A stretch of DNA of 36,149 nucleotides, taken from an uncultured Erysipelotrichaceae bacterium. GTDB taxonomy: Bacteria > Bacillota_I > Bacilli_A > Erysipelotrichales > Erysipelotrichaceae. The notes below the pieces were generated by a model. It worked only from the letters and a program-made list of their open reading frames with translations. It searched no databases and was not told the DNA's origin. Positions 23,154 through 32,420 of this stretch are shown in pieces (position 1 is the stretch's first letter; each line of letters begins with the position of its first letter). The position numbers and the translations under genes are program-made. The stretch spans positions 1 to 36,149 of the forward strand of contig CALCFG010000066.1 of the NCBI GenBank assembly GCA_937900565.1, given 5' to 3'.

Positions 23154-23957
23154 CTAGTCAAAGTTGATGAAATGATTGATTGCGTTGGCAATGCCATGAT
23201 TACCACAATCTGTGGTAACATAGTTAGCAACTTGTTTTACAGAATCAATGGCATTGCCCATGGCGATGCCATACTTTGCCTTTTTAATCATTGGTATATC
23301 GTTTTCGCTATCGCCAAAGGCCATCACATTTTCCCAAGATAGATTTATTTGATTTAAAACATATTCAATGCCACTGGCTTTGGATACCTCTTTATTAAAA
23401 CATTCTACTGCCTTATCGTAAGCTACAACCCATTCCATCTGTGGCATTTTACTGGCCAATTCTTGAAGTTTATCATTATCACCAATAATGAATGCATCCA
23501 CAGGATTGCCATGGGTTAAGTGATAATCACGGGTAGCAGTATAATCAAAGATAATATCCGGATGTTTCACACCTTTAACATAGATATCAATGAAATCATC
23601 GTAAGCGTTATAAACAGCAATGGCTTGTTCAAACTTAAGTCCTAAAGCAAAGTGATATTTATCGCAATTATCAATAATCAGTTTTAAGTTAGCATCATTA
23701 ATTGGATGTTTTACAAGTGTATTAAATTTGCCATCGGTAACAATACCGCCATTGGCAGTCACAAAGTAGTCACAGTTTAATGTTTCAATGACATCTTTTT
23801 GTATAAAAAACGAACTTCTCCCTGTGGAGATTAACACCTTCATTCCTTTTTTCTCACATTGTTTAATAATTGATTTAGTGCTTTCTTCCATAACGGTAGA
23901 TTTACGAGATATTAATGTTCCATCGATATCAAATGCCAGTAGTTTTATATCATTCAT
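23154..23957 (-). CDS. Cof-type HAD-superfamily phosphatase
   Basis: A 267-residue hydrolase of the Cof/YbjI subfamily, probably acting on sugar phosphates or flavin-type phosphates. HAD motifs: I LAFDIDGTLI (residues 7-16, nucleophile Asp10), II VLISTGRSS, III/IV NVMAFGDSENDIPMIKKAKY near residue 215, then GIAMGNA. The C2-type cap lies between. It starts 3 bases after the upstream YigZ gene with an AAAGGAAG site, so the two are co-transcribed. The substrate is not predictable here. Confidence 0.93.
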   Translation of the reverse strand: MNDIKLLAFDIDGTLISRKSTVMEESTKSIIKQCEKKGMKVLISTGRSSFFIQKDVIETLNCDYFVTANGGIVTDGKFNTLVKHPINDANLKLIIDNCDKYHFALGLKFEQAIAVYNAYDDFIDIYVKGVKHPDIIFDYTATRDYHLTHGNPVDAFIIGDNDKLQELASKMPQMEWVVAYDKAVECFNKEVSKASGIEYVLNQINLSWENVMAFGDSENDIPMIKKAKYGIAMGNAIDSVKQVANYVTTDCGNHGIANAINHFINFD

Positions 23958-23960
23958 CAG

Positions 23961-24575
23961 TTAATCTTCCTTTCCAAGTGGGGTTTCAACAAGCAAATCA
24001 TCTAAGCTTTGAATACTTACGGCTTGTTTTAATGCATTATCCAATGTTTGTTGGTTATCTTCTTTTGTGGTATGAATCGTAAATGTTACTTGATCACTGT
24101 ATTGGGTATCAATGATTTTAAATTGGTCATCCACTAAATTATTAATAATACCGATTTTATCGTAACTGCATGAAAATTGAAAAACATGCCAAGGAATAAA
24201 TTCAGTTAAAATTGCTTTATTTACAACATTTGCAGCAGCGCCTGAGTAAGCACGAATTAGTCCCCCTGCACCTAATTTAATGCCTCCAAAATATCGAATA
24301 ACGATGCAGATGACATTATCGAGTTTATTCTTAAGTAATACTTGAAGTATAGGGGCCCCAGCTGTGCCGCTGGGTTCACCATTATCGTTACTTTTTGAGT
24401 ATTGATTGTTTTGCAATAAATATGCATAACAATAATGGGTGGCATTTGGGTAATCTATCATCGCTTGTTCAACAAGTGATTTTGCTTGCTCGATGCTAAA
24501 ACATCGAGATAATATTGCAATGAATTCACTGCGTTCAATAATTTGTTTATCAATAACGGTGTCCAAAATTTGCAT
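23961..24575 (-). CDS. YigZ/IMPACT family protein
   Basis: A 204-residue protein of the family shared with eukaryotic IMPACT. The conserved region NNQYSKSNDNGEPSGTAGAP continues into VIRYFGGIKLGAGGLIRAYS (residues about 55-115). A C-terminal ferredoxin-like DUF1949-type region follows. Function is not well defined; links to translation or stress are known for IMPACT relatives. There is no Shine-Dalgarno. TAAAAT with an extended TGC motif ends 6 bases before the ATG, so the message is probably leaderless. It is divergent from the small protein/uvrA unit. Confidence 0.9.
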   Translation of the reverse strand: MQILDTVIDKQIIERSEFIAILSRCFSIEQAKSLVEQAMIDYPNATHYCYAYLLQNNQYSKSNDNGEPSGTAGAPILQVLLKNKLDNVICIVIRYFGGIKLGAGGLIRAYSGAAANVVNKAILTEFIPWHVFQFSCSYDKIGIINNLVDDQFKIIDTQYSDQVTFTIHTTKEDNQQTLDNALKQAVSIQSLDDLLVETPLGKED

Positions 24576-24590
24576 ATATCTATTTTAGCA
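24576..24590 (-). promoter_or_regulatory. Extended -10 promoter of the YigZ gene, predicted leaderless
   Basis: On the minus strand TGCTAAAAT (24590-24582) is followed by AGATAT and the ATG at 24575. No good -35 is visible (TTCCAT, 16-base spacer), which fits an extended -10 promoter. Confidence 0.5.
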
Positions 24591-24649
24591 AGCAAAATCA
24601 CAAATGGAATTTAATCTGTTGTAAAATAGTAAGTAAATTGGAGGTAAGT

Positions 24650-24913
24650 ATGGCAGAATTTAAAGTCGAAGTGGAAGATAATGTATTGGATGATTACTTG
24701 GATTTTTGTAATCAAATGAATATCGATGGTTTTGCTTTGGTTCAACGCTTTATGGCAGCGATAGCTCAAGGTGGAGGTGCCATATTGGAAATACCATTAA
24801 ATATATCCGGTGATAACATGGAAATGTTAATCGAGAAGTTTGAAGAAAAAATACAAAATGATGAAGATGGTGAAGATGCCATTAAAGAAGTTTTGGGTAA
24901 ATATTTAAATTAG
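24650..24913 (+). CDS. Small acidic protein of unknown function, upstream of uvrA
   Basis: An 87-residue acidic protein (MAEFKVEVEDNVLDDYLDFC at the start, NDEDGEDAIKEVLGKYLN at the end). The ATG at 24650 follows GGAGG (24640-24644) at good spacing, and a possible -10 TAAAAT lies at 24622-24627. I recognise no family; a compact helical or strand-helix protein is likely. Its stop is 7 bases before uvrA, so they are probably co-transcribed. It carries no signal peptide, metal motif or membrane segment. Confidence 0.8.
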   Translation: MAEFKVEVEDNVLDDYLDFCNQMNIDGFALVQRFMAAIAQGGGAILEIPLNISGDNMEMLIEKFEEKIQNDEDGEDAIKEVLGKYLN

Positions 24914-24920
24914 GTGATGT

Positions 24921-27743
24921 ATGCAAGAAAAGATATGTATTATTGGGGCAAAGGAAAATAATTTAAAAAATATTTCCTTGGAAATTCCACGCAATCAACT
25001 TGTAATATTAACAGGTGTTTCAGGCAGTGGAAAAACTTCTTTAGCGTTTGATACGATTTATGCTGAAGGGCAACGACGCTATGTGGAAAGCTTAAGTGCA
25101 TATGCACGTCAATTTTTGGGCGGATTAGAAAAACCCGATGTGGAAAGTATTGAAGGGTTGAGTCCAGCCATTAGTATTGACCAAAAGACAACGAGTAATA
25201 ATCCGCGTTCCACGGTAGGTACTGTAACTGAGATTTATGATTACTTACGTTTATTGTATGCCAGAGTAGGTGTACCATATTGTCCAACCCATCATGAACC
25301 GATAACATCGCAAACGGTAAGTGAAATCGTTACGCAATGCATGAACTTAGGGGAAGGTACACGATTAACGATTTGTGCACCAGTTGTTAAAAATAAAAAA
25401 GGTGCGTATAAAGAATTATTGGATAAAGCAACAAGCGAAGGTTTTGTGCGTGCCATTATTGATGGCACAATGGTACGTTTGGATGAAGAGTATGAAGCTT
25501 TAAATAAAAATAAGAAACATGATATTTCCTTGGTCATTGACCGATTAGTTGTTAAAGAAGAAAATAAATCACGGCTTTACGATTCCATTGAATTGGCAAA
25601 TAAAAAAGCTGATGGGATTATTGAAGTAAAAGCCAACGATAAAGATTTAGTTTTTTCTACGAATTATTCTTGTAAATATTGTGGATTTTCAGTACCTAAG
25701 TTAGAACCGCGATTGTTTAGTTTTAATGCGCCACTTGGAGCATGTGAACATTGTAAAGGGCTAGGCTTTACCCAAGAAGTGGATGTCGATTTATTAATTC
25801 CGGATCGAAGCAAAACAATTCGTGAAGGCGGAATTGTTTATTATAAAAATATAGTGGATTCAACCAATCTTGAATGGAAGACTTTTAAAATCCTAATGGA
25901 TTATTATGGCATTGATGAAGATACACCAATTCAAGATTTAAGTGATGAACAAATGGAGATTCTTTTATATGGTTCCAAAGAACCAATTAAATATACATTG
26001 ACATCAACTAGTGGAAATCGCAGCAGTAAATATGACTTTATTGAAGGTGTTAAAGTATTAATTGAACGGCGCTTTGCAACAACGAGTAGTGAATGGAGCA
26101 GAGATTGGTATGCAACATTTATGAAAGAAACTACCTGTACGGTATGTCGTGGTGCCCGGTTAAATAAAGCGGCGTTAGCCGTTTATGTTGGGGATAAAAA
26201 TATTATTGAATTTACACAAATGAGCATTGATGATGCGCTTGTGTGGTTAAATAATTTAACCCTTACACCAGAAAAGGCAAAGATAGCTGAATTAATCCTG
26301 CAAGAAATTCATAATCGATTAAATTTTTTGAAAGATGTAGGGTTAAATTATTTAACCTTAGATCGATTAGCTGGTACTTTAAGTGGTGGTGAAGCGCAAC
26401 GTATTCGTTTAGCGACACAGATTGGTTCCCAACTAACAGGCGTTTTGTATGTGTTGGATGAACCGAGTATTGGATTGCATCAAAAAGATAATGATAAACT
26501 TATCGATACATTAAAGAAGATGCGGGATTTAGGTAACTCTGTACTTGTGGTTGAACACGATGAAGATACGATGAAAGCTTCCGATTGGATTGTGGATATT
26601 GGCCCAGGTGCGGGAGTGCATGGGGGACAAGTAATCTTTAATGGCACACCAAAAGATATATTAAATTGTGAAAATAGCATTACTGGTGCTTACTTATCTG
26701 GAAGAAGAAAAATTGAGGTTCCTAAAAAGCGACGTAAAGGTAATGGTAAATATTTAGAAGTTATCGGAGCAAGCGAACATAATCTTAAAAACATTAACGT
26801 TAAAATTCCTTTGGGTACTTTAACTGTTGTTACAGGTGTATCGGGTTCGGGTAAATCCACATTAGTTAATGAAACAATTACGAATTATTTACATAAAGAA
26901 CTTAATGGAAGAAAAGTTGTTGTTGGTAAAGCAAAGGGTTTTAAAGGAATAGAAAACGTGGATAAAATCGTTCAAATAACGCAAGACCCTATTGGACGAA
27001 CACCACGGAGTAATCCGGCTACATATACGGGAGTATTTGATGATATTCGTAACTTGTTTGCAATGACGCAAGAAGCTAAATTGAAAGGTTATGATAAAGG
27101 AAGATTCTCCTTTAATGTTAAAGGAGGAAGATGTGAAGCGTGTTGGGGTGATGGCATTAAGCGTATTAGCATGAATTTCTTACCGGATGTTTATGTACCA
27201 TGTGAAGTTTGTCATGGGAAACGATATAATGAAGAAACATTATCAGTGAAATATCGTGGTAAATCCATTTATGATGTATTGGAAACAACCGTTGAAGAAG
27301 GATTAACTTTCTTTGAAAATGTACCAAAGATTAAAAGTAAATTGCAAACCTTATACGATGTTGGATTGGGTTACATTAAACTTGGCCAATCTTCCACAAC
27401 GTTAAGTGGAGGCGAAGCGCAACGGGTTAAATTAGCCAGTGAGTTACAAAAGAAAGCTACTGGAAAAACATTGTATGTATTGGATGAACCGACTACTGGA
27501 TTACATAGTGACGATGTAAATCGGTTAATACAAGTGTTACAACGCATAGTAGAAAATGGTGATTCTGTCTTAGTGATAGAACATAATTTGGATGTGATAA
27601 AATGTGCGGACTATATTATTGATTTAGGACCGGATGGTGGTGTTGGTGGTGGTACTGTGGTTGCTTGCGGTACTCCTGAGAAAGTAGCAGAAAATAGTCA
27701 CAGTTACACTGGGGCTTATTTGAAAGGAAAATTGAATGAGTGA
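24921..27743 (+). CDS. uvrA: Excinuclease ABC subunit A
   Basis: Damage sensor of nucleotide excision repair. The 940 residues contain two ABC ATPase units: Walker A1 GVSGSGKTSLAF near residue 34, signature LSGGEAQRIRLATQIG, Walker B VLDEPSIGLHQ; then Walker A2 GVSGSGKSTLVNE, signature LSGGEAQRVKLASEL and VLDEPTTGLHSDD. Zinc-finger cysteines are seen in CKYCGF...CEHCKGLG and CEACWGDG...CEVCHGKR. All key residues are intact. uvrB is not in the window. It overlaps hprK by 8 bases, linking repair and carbon-control genes in one transcript. Confidence 0.98.
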   Translation: MQEKICIIGAKENNLKNISLEIPRNQLVILTGVSGSGKTSLAFDTIYAEGQRRYVESLSAYARQFLGGLEKPDVESIEGLSPAISIDQKTTSNNPRSTVGTVTEIYDYLRLLYARVGVPYCPTHHEPITSQTVSEIVTQCMNLGEGTRLTICAPVVKNKKGAYKELLDKATSEGFVRAIIDGTMVRLDEEYEALNKNKKHDISLVIDRLVVKEENKSRLYDSIELANKKADGIIEVKANDKDLVFSTNYSCKYCGFSVPKLEPRLFSFNAPLGACEHCKGLGFTQEVDVDLLIPDRSKTIREGGIVYYKNIVDSTNLEWKTFKILMDYYGIDEDTPIQDLSDEQMEILLYGSKEPIKYTLTSTSGNRSSKYDFIEGVKVLIERRFATTSSEWSRDWYATFMKETTCTVCRGARLNKAALAVYVGDKNIIEFTQMSIDDALVWLNNLTLTPEKAKIAELILQEIHNRLNFLKDVGLNYLTLDRLAGTLSGGEAQRIRLATQIGSQLTGVLYVLDEPSIGLHQKDNDKLIDTLKKMRDLGNSVLVVEHDEDTMKASDWIVDIGPGAGVHGGQVIFNGTPKDILNCENSITGAYLSGRRKIEVPKKRRKGNGKYLEVIGASEHNLKNINVKIPLGTLTVVTGVSGSGKSTLVNETITNYLHKELNGRKVVVGKAKGFKGIENVDKIVQITQDPIGRTPRSNPATYTGVFDDIRNLFAMTQEAKLKGYDKGRFSFNVKGGRCEACWGDGIKRISMNFLPDVYVPCEVCHGKRYNEETLSVKYRGKSIYDVLETTVEEGLTFFENVPKIKSKLQTLYDVGLGYIKLGQSSTTLSGGEAQRVKLASELQKKATGKTLYVLDEPTTGLHSDDVNRLIQVLQRIVENGDSVLVIEHNLDVIKCADYIIDLGPDGGVGGGTVVACGTPEKVAENSHSYTGAYLKGKLNE

Positions 27744-28695
27744 AGATGTAACGAAAGTTTCTGTCAAACAAATGGTGGAAAACTTTAAATTTAAACAAGT
27801 TTGTGGGGATGAAGAAAGTTTAGATAATCGCTTTGTCATGGTAAGTGATGTGAATCGTCCAGGATTGGAATTAACAGGTTATCCGTTTGAAACCAATCCG
27901 CGACGCATTGTCATCATTGGTGAAAAAGAACAAATGTATTTGGCTAAATTAAGTGACGATGTGGTGTATGAGCGCTTTGAGCAATTAACCGATGAACAAA
28001 CACCATTTATTTTGGTTACTCATGGTAATAAAGTACCTAATGGATTAGCTAAAAAAGCGAGTGAGAAAAACTTCCCAGTATTTGTTACGAATGCACCGAC
28101 GTATCGAGTGGTTGCTGATATTACAGTTTACTTAGATGAAAAACTTGCTCCGGTTGTTAATATCCATGGCGTATTACTTTCCATTTATGGAACGGGTGTG
28201 TTAGTTACTGGTGAGAGTGGCATGGGTAAAAGTGAAGTTGCCTTAGAAATGATCAGTAAAGGGCATGTTATTATTAGTGATGATCGAGTGGATATTAAAA
28301 AAGTCGGTGAACATTTAATGGGTGAAGCGCCAATACTATTAAAGGGATTTTTAGAAATCCGTGGTATTGGAATCATTAATGTGCCACGTATGTTTGGTAG
28401 TAGTAAAGTAAGTGATACTGCGCGCATTGATTTGGTTGTTCATTTTGAACCATTTGATAAAAACCGTGAATACACACGCGTTGGGGTTGAGGTGAATCAA
28501 TATCAAGAAATCTTAGGTGTCCCTGTACCTAAAATTACGATACCTGTTACGGCAGGACGTTCCATGGGTACGCTTCTTGAAAGCGCGGTATCTCAATTTA
28601 AATTAAAAGAAGCAGGCTATGATTCTGCTAAAGAGTTCGAAGAGTTAGTCTATGACTTTATTAAAAGTCAAGACGTACAAAAAGGAGTGAAATAA
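27736..28695 (+). CDS. hprK: HPr kinase/phosphorylase
   Basis: Phosphorylates HPr on Ser46 and reverses this using Pi, releasing PPi; the sensor of carbon status for CcpA control in Bacillota. The P-loop is GESGMGKS (159-166), His144 precedes it, and the K/P signature region LEIRGIGIINVPRMFGSSKV follows. VTAGRSMGTLLESAVSQFKL corresponds to the C-terminal signature but differs at several places from the usual GRNLA-type text. The 319-residue length is typical. It is followed, with a one-base overlap, by the Lgt-PpaX fusion. Confidence 0.96.
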   Translation: MSEDVTKVSVKQMVENFKFKQVCGDEESLDNRFVMVSDVNRPGLELTGYPFETNPRRIVIIGEKEQMYLAKLSDDVVYERFEQLTDEQTPFILVTHGNKVPNGLAKKASEKNFPVFVTNAPTYRVVADITVYLDEKLAPVVNIHGVLLSIYGTGVLVTGESGMGKSEVALEMISKGHVIISDDRVDIKKVGEHLMGEAPILLKGFLEIRGIGIINVPRMFGSSKVSDTARIDLVVHFEPFDKNREYTRVGVEVNQYQEILGVPVPKITIPVTAGRSMGTLLESAVSQFKLKEAGYDSAKEFEELVYDFIKSQDVQKGVK

Positions 28696-30149
28696 TGGAA
28701 TTTTTTCCAACAGCACAAGACTTTGTTACCATAGGTAATTTTAGTATTAAATGGTATGCAGTCTTAATTTGTATTGGAGGAATACTTTGCTATTTAATTA
28801 GTAGTAAATTATTACGCCAATGTGGAATGAGTGATGATCAAATTGATGATATTACCATTGGAAGTGTTTTCTGTGGGTTAGTTGGGGCACGTTTATATTA
28901 TTGTTTATTTTTTAATCCTTCTTATTACTTTTCCAATCCAATTGAATTATTAAGTATTCATAAAGGAGGATTGGCAATCCATGGGGGATTAATTGGTGCG
29001 ATTCTTTTTGGTATTTTCTATGCGAAAAAAAATCGTCTATCCCTTTTAAGAGCGACGGATTGCATTATGCCGAATGTTTTATTAGCCCAAGCGATTGGGC
29101 GTTGGGGTAACTTTATTAATCGTGAAGCTTACGGAAATATTGTGAGTGGAGATGCCTTAGCATTCTTACCACAATTTATACAAGATGGAATGTTTATTGA
29201 TGGGTATTACCGTCAACCGATGTTTTTGGTTGAATCGGTACTTGATTTGATTGGTTTTTTATTAATCGTATTTGTGATGACACGTTTCTTTAAATTGAAA
29301 CGGGGCGATCGTACTTATTTCTACTTAATGTGGTATGGTATTTCGCGTTTTATCGTGGAAATATTTAGAACCGATGCATTAATGTTAGGTGGCTTAAAAA
29401 TGGCTCAATTTGTATCCATTGTATTTTTTGTGGTTGGTTTGTTGGGGTATCTTGGTGTTTATGAAAAGTTTATTCGTAAAAGCAAACCGGTTGTTATTTT
29501 TGATTTTGATGGAACTTTAGTGGATACTAGTGAAGCTATTGGAGCTTCCATGGAAAAAACATTAATTAATCACGGATTGGGTGGTTTGTATACGCAAAGC
29601 TTTAAGAAAGATATGTTAGGTCCTCGTCCGAAAGACTTGTTTGAAAAATATTGTCCGGATTGTGATGGATTAGCGATGGAAGAAGAATATCGTCAATACA
29701 ATTGGGAAGACCAAAAACAATACAACAAGTTATTTGCGCATGCTAGGGAGTTGTTGGACTATTTAAAAGATGAAGGTTATCCAATGGCTATTGTTTCCAC
29801 TAAAGTTAAAAATGTTTTAACGTTTGGATTAGAAATGTTTGATTTACAAGATTACTTTTGTGCCATTGTTGGTGGGGACGAAGTAAGCAAAGGAAAACCT
29901 AACCCTGAAGGTATTTTAAAAGCTTGCAAAGCAATGGGTAAAAGTAAAGATAATGCGATCTATGTGGGCGATTCAGTAAATGATATTAAAGCAGGTAAAA
30001 ATGCTGGTTGCTTTACGATTGCTTACGTTTCTTATGCGGATAAAAAAGAAGATTTAGTTAGTGAACATGCCAATGAAACAATTACTTCGTTGGATGAAGT
30101 GATTTCGATTGTTAAATCCAATACTTTATTTTCGAACAATGGACGTTAG
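28695..30149 (+). CDS. lgt: Fusion of prolipoprotein diacylglyceryl transferase (Lgt) and PpaX-like HAD pyrophosphatase
   Basis: A 484-residue open frame with two domains. Residues 1-260 are a full Lgt: IKWYAVL (18-24), LAIHGGLIGA (93-102, His96), GRWGNFINREAYG (135-147, Arg136), SRFIVEIFR (217-225), and about seven membrane helices. Lgt attaches diacylglycerol to the lipobox Cys. After a linker of about 5 residues (RKSKP), residues 266-484 are a HAD phosphatase: FDFDGTLVDTS (269-279, Asp270), VSTK (367-370), GKPNPE (400-405), VGDSVNDIKAG (424-434). In Bacillus hprK-lgt-ppaX are separate genes, and PpaX removes the PPi made by HprK, so the C-terminal half is most likely PpaX. The domain would sit on the cytoplasmic face. 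No stop or frameshift separates the halves. Confidence 0.94.
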   Translation: MEFFPTAQDFVTIGNFSIKWYAVLICIGGILCYLISSKLLRQCGMSDDQIDDITIGSVFCGLVGARLYYCLFFNPSYYFSNPIELLSIHKGGLAIHGGLIGAILFGIFYAKKNRLSLLRATDCIMPNVLLAQAIGRWGNFINREAYGNIVSGDALAFLPQFIQDGMFIDGYYRQPMFLVESVLDLIGFLLIVFVMTRFFKLKRGDRTYFYLMWYGISRFIVEIFRTDALMLGGLKMAQFVSIVFFVVGLLGYLGVYEKFIRKSKPVVIFDFDGTLVDTSEAIGASMEKTLINHGLGGLYTQSFKKDMLGPRPKDLFEKYCPDCDGLAMEEEYRQYNWEDQKQYNKLFAHARELLDYLKDEGYPMAIVSTKVKNVLTFGLEMFDLQDYFCAIVGGDEVSKGKPNPEGILKACKAMGKSKDNAIYVGDSVNDIKAGKNAGCFTIAYVSYADKKEDLVSEHANETITSLDEVISIVKSNTLFSNNGR

Positions 30150-30152
30150 TTT

Positions 30153-31028
30153 ATGAATATCAAATTACCGTTTGGTTTAAAACCGGTGGAATTATTTAAA
30201 ATATTTGCTGGTTCTATGTTATTTGTAATATCCATTAAAGCCTTTGTTATTCCCAGTCATGTATATAACTCTGGTTTTATGGGGGTATCGCAATTATTAA
30301 ACGATGCATTGCATCGTGTCGGATGCATGCCACAAATGAATTTGGCAGGTATTTTAAACTTTTTCTTTAATTTACCACTTTATTTTTTAGCGTATCGATA
30401 CATTAGTAAAAAGTTTTTGTTTGGTACTATTTTATCAATTGTTATTCAAACAGTTGGCGTATCGTTAATTCCTGATTTTACTTTTACAGTTGTATCCAAT
30501 CAATTAGCCGGTATACTGTGTGGTGCTGTTGTGGGTGGTTTTGGTGCAGGACTTGTTTTACAAGCTAACTGCAGTGCTGGTGGTACGGATGTATTGGGTG
30601 TTTATACGACGATTAAATTTAATATTTCTCCGGGCACACTATCGATTATATTTAATGCGATTGTTTACACAATTTGTGCCATTACTATGTCATTAGAAAC
30701 AGCGATTCTTTCAATTTTATTCATTGTTGTTTTTAGTGCCACGATGGATAAAACTTACTTACAAAATATTAAAGTATCGCTCATGATTTTTACAGAGAAT
30801 AGTTCGATTAAAGAAATTATTTTAAGAGAATTTAAACGTGGGGTGACTTATTGGAATGGAAAAGGTGCTTATACTGGCAACGATAAAGAAATATTAATGG
30901 TTGTTGTGAGTAAATATGAAGTTTCTTCCATCCGTAAACGGATAAAACAAATTGATCCAAAAGCATTTGTTATTATTAATGATTCCTTGGATGTACAAGG
31001 TGGATATGAAAAAAGATTGGTTGTTTAG
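30153..31028 (+). CDS. YitT-family membrane protein
   Basis: A 291-residue protein: five or six membrane helices (residues about 12-205), including NSGFMGVSQLLN and LQANCSAGGTDVLGVYT, followed by a cytoplasmic DUF2179-type domain ending VVVSKYEVSSIRKRIKQIDP then KAFVIINDSLDVQGGY. This matches the YitT/YebE group of Bacillota, whose transport role is unknown. It starts 3 bases after the Lgt-PpaX stop and so ends the uvrA-hprK-lgt operon. The stop codon lies within the loop of the terminator hairpin. Confidence 0.9.
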   Translation: MNIKLPFGLKPVELFKIFAGSMLFVISIKAFVIPSHVYNSGFMGVSQLLNDALHRVGCMPQMNLAGILNFFFNLPLYFLAYRYISKKFLFGTILSIVIQTVGVSLIPDFTFTVVSNQLAGILCGAVVGGFGAGLVLQANCSAGGTDVLGVYTTIKFNISPGTLSIIFNAIVYTICAITMSLETAILSILFIVVFSATMDKTYLQNIKVSLMIFTENSSIKEIILREFKRGVTYWNGKGAYTGNDKEILMVVVSKYEVSSIRKRIKQIDPKAFVIINDSLDVQGGYEKRLVV

Positions 31029-31041
31029 CCAATCTTTTTTT
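31010..31041 (+). terminator. Terminator overlapping the end of the YitT gene
   Basis: AAAAGATTGG and CCAATCTTTT pair around an 8-base loop, ending in seven Ts. The stem's 5' arm encodes the last codons of the YitT gene. Confidence 0.92.
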
Positions 31042-31176
31042 ACGTATGTGTGAATCAGTAATAAGATACTTTTCTAAAACAATTAAGTATATTAGCGCAT
31101 TTTAACTTTATATTTAATTTTGTTAAAAATATGTGAATATTAATATGCTTTTGTAAAATTTATGTAAAAGTATCAC

Positions 31177-31204
31177 TTGTCATTAAAAGCGAATATCATA
31201 TAAT
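31177..31204 (+). promoter_or_regulatory. Promoter of the BMP transporter operon
   Basis: TTGTCA (31177-31182), 16 bases, TATAAT (31199-31204): strong consensus match. The region 31042-31170 is AT-rich and holds no gene, and I saw no purine riboswitch aptamer. Confidence 0.75.
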
Positions 31205-31232
31205 ATAGAAGAATAAAGGTAGGAGATTAAAG

Positions 31233-32402
31233 ATGAAAAAATTTTATTCTATGCTTCTAGCTGGATTTATGGCATTTTCATTAACTGCTTGTGGATCTAG
31301 CAATGATGCAAAAACTAGCGAAGCTCCAACAACAGGAGAACCAACAACTGAAGTTGAAGCAAGTGATATGAAAGTTGCAATGGTTACTGACTATGGTGAC
31401 ATCACAGACCAATCTTTCAACCAAACAACTTATGAAGCAAGTAAAGCTTTCTGTGAAGCAAATGGATGTGAATTTACATACAAAAAACCAGCTTCTGACT
31501 CTGACCAAGATAGAGCAGCAAGTATGGAAGAAGCAATCGAAGAAGGTTATAACGTTCTCGTATTACCTGGATTTGCTTTTGCTAAAGCAATCGTTGAAGT
31601 TGCGCCTTTATACGAAGATGTTAAATTCGTTGCATTAGACGTTTCTGCTTATGATTTACAAACTGCTAATGGCGGTGAAGAATTTAGTTCTGACAATGTT
31701 TATAGTGCAGTTTATGCTGAAGAATTACCTGGTTACATGGCTGGTTATGCGGCTGTTAAATTAGGTTACACTAAATTAGGTTTCTTAGGTGGTATGGCTG
31801 TACCGGCAGTTACTAAATTCGGTTATGGATTTGTTCAAGGTGCAGATGCTGCTGCTAAAGAATTAGGAAATGCAGCTGATGTAACTGTTAACTTTGTATA
31901 TGGTGGCCAATTCTTTGGTGATGCAGACATTACTGCGAGAATGGATACTTGGTATCAAGCTGGAACTGAAGTTGTATTTGCTTGTGGTGGTGGCATTTAT
32001 ACTTCTGCAGCGGAAGCAGCTGTCAAAGTTGGTGCAAAAGTTATTGGTGTAGATACAGACCAAAGCTTCAATATTGATGGTACTTACGGTGAAGGTTTAA
32101 CTGTTACAAGTGCGATGAAAGGTTTAACTACTACAGTTAATACATTATTAACAGCAATCCAAAATGGTCAATGGGATCAATATAAGGGTAAAATTGAAAC
32201 ATTAGGTATCGTAAGTGAAAATCCAGATGAAAACTACGTTGGATTACCTAGCACAACGCAATGGACTGAAGGATTCACTGAAGAAGATTACAAAGCATTA
32301 GTTGCTTCTATGGCAAAAGGTGATGTTGTGGTAAGTAATGATACTGAAACAGAACCAACTGTTGAAATTACTGTAAACTACGAAGGTAGTATCAAAGGTT
32401 AA
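31233..32402 (+). CDS. BMP-family substrate-binding lipoprotein (nucleoside-type ABC importer)
   Basis: A 389-residue lipoprotein: signal peptide with lipobox SLTAC (Cys20), a Thr/Glu-rich linker, then the Bmp/Med fold starting KVAMVTDYGDITDQSFNQTT. Further family segments are YNVLVLPGFAFAKAI, KLGFLGGMAVPAVTKFGYGF with VQGADAA, and VIGVDTDQSFN. Relatives (PnrA, BmpA, Bacillus NupN) bind purine nucleosides; some bind other ligands such as riboflavin, so the substrate is likely but not certain. It has an AGGAG ribosome site and a strong promoter. A terminator separates it from the ATPase gene, so it should be made in excess. Confidence 0.93.
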   Translation: MKKFYSMLLAGFMAFSLTACGSSNDAKTSEAPTTGEPTTEVEASDMKVAMVTDYGDITDQSFNQTTYEASKAFCEANGCEFTYKKPASDSDQDRAASMEEAIEEGYNVLVLPGFAFAKAIVEVAPLYEDVKFVALDVSAYDLQTANGGEEFSSDNVYSAVYAEELPGYMAGYAAVKLGYTKLGFLGGMAVPAVTKFGYGFVQGADAAAKELGNAADVTVNFVYGGQFFGDADITARMDTWYQAGTEVVFACGGGIYTSAAEAAVKVGAKVIGVDTDQSFNIDGTYGEGLTVTSAMKGLTTTVNTLLTAIQNGQWDQYKGKIETLGIVSENPDENYVGLPSTTQWTEGFTEEDYKALVASMAKGDVVVSNDTETEPTVEITVNYEGSIKG

Positions 32403-32420
32403 TTCATTGATGTGAGTAAG

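Noticed and set aside
31042..31176. Purine riboswitch upstream of the nucleoside-type transporter
   Set aside because: The AT-rich stretch lacks the conserved aptamer loops; only a promoter is supported.
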